The notes beneath the pieces were generated by a model. That model was given only the letters and a program-made list of their open reading frames with translations. It ran no database searches and had not been told where the DNA came from. From contig JAUWWJ010000093.1 of NCBI GenBank assembly GCA_030616935.1, positions 1-6,507 of the forward strand: 6,507 bases of DNA, given 5' to 3'. Source of the stretch: Planctomycetaceae bacterium (lineage in GTDB: Bacteria > Planctomycetota > Planctomycetia > Pirellulales > UBA1268). This document shows positions 6,393-6,507 of the stretch, piece by piece (within the stretch, counting starts at the first letter, position 1; every line of letters begins with the position of its first letter). The position numbers were made by a program, and so were the translations under genes.

Positions 6393-6506
6393 TCAACTAG
6401 AACTTAACGCAGGCTTCCATTCGTCTTGTAGAACTGCATTTTTTGGCACGACAATCACGCCATCTCGAATGGTAAACTGCTTACTTTCTGGAAGTTCTGT
6501 CAGTCC
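6393..6506 (-). CDS. glgC: C-terminal end of glucose-1-phosphate adenylyltransferase (partial)
   Basis: Only the last 37 residues and the TGA stop lie in the window; the gene continues beyond position 6507. The visible peptide includes QFTIRDGVIVVPKNAVLQDEW, which matches the typical end of ADP-glucose pyrophosphorylases: an I-R-D-G-I/V-V-V-V-P-K-x-A motif that closes the C-terminal left-handed beta-helix. The family makes ADP-glucose from glucose-1-phosphate and ATP for glycogen synthesis. The tail KPALSSS after the motif is not diagnostic. It is convergent with the small secreted-protein gene, with 39 bp between stop codons and no clear terminator. Other beta-helix nucleotidyltransferases remain possible because the catalytic domain is not visible. 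Confidence 0.6.
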   Translation of the reverse strand, partial: GLTELPESKQFTIRDGVIVVPKNAVLQDEWKPALSSS

Positions 6507-6507
6507 A

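Overview
The window looks like chromosomal DNA from a planctomycete, most likely a marine member of the Pirellulales. The main evidence is the 374-residue outer-membrane barrel of the BBP7 type, a family essentially confined to Planctomycetota. Three further points agree with this: an S41 peptidase with the planctomycete-style 'WDWW' linker, a LysM protein with the layout of planctomycete L,D-transpeptidases, and a small secreted protein with a C-x-x-C-P-[ST]-P-[FY]-D-Y core. Base composition looks balanced and no mobile element, CRISPR array, tRNA or rRNA is visible. Taxonomy is inferred from protein content only.

Layout: (1) 154-1278, minus: BBP7-type beta-barrel with signal peptide. (2) 1493-2899, plus: folC, dihydrofolate/folylpolyglutamate synthase, intact motifs. 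(3) 2937-4256, minus: secreted PDZ-S41 (C-terminal processing) peptidase homologue, convergent with folC across 37 bp. (4) 4582-5754, plus: membrane-anchored LysM protein ending in a YkuD-like (L,D-transpeptidase) domain, divergent from the S41 gene across 325 bp. (5) 5898-6353, plus: small secreted or lipoprotein with an acidic disordered tail, GTG start behind a strong ribosome binding site. (6) 6393-6506, minus: the last 37 residues of what is most likely glucose-1-phosphate adenylyltransferase (GlgC), running off the window. Almost every neighbour pair is divergent or convergent, so most genes are probably transcribed singly; only the LysM gene and the small secreted gene share direction, with 143 bp between them.

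The most striking point is that the two divergently transcribed envelope genes both look like pseudoenzymes. The S41 homologue keeps the serine and glutamine of the Ser-Lys-Gln site but has Asn334 where the general-base lysine should be. The LysM protein's C-terminal domain can be laid without gaps on the YkuD active-site block, yet the His, Cys and Arg positions are Gln349, Val365 and Leu367. Both genes are open, with good domain structure, so they appear to be maintained proteins that have lost catalysis rather than decayed genes. A shared envelope role (peptidoglycan or peptide binding, scaffolding or regulation) is an inference. Smaller points of interest are a 20-bp dyad between the BBP7 gene and folC, a 33-codon open frame whose stop lies inside the LysM gene's ribosome binding site, and a regularly spaced four-cysteine cluster in the barrel protein.
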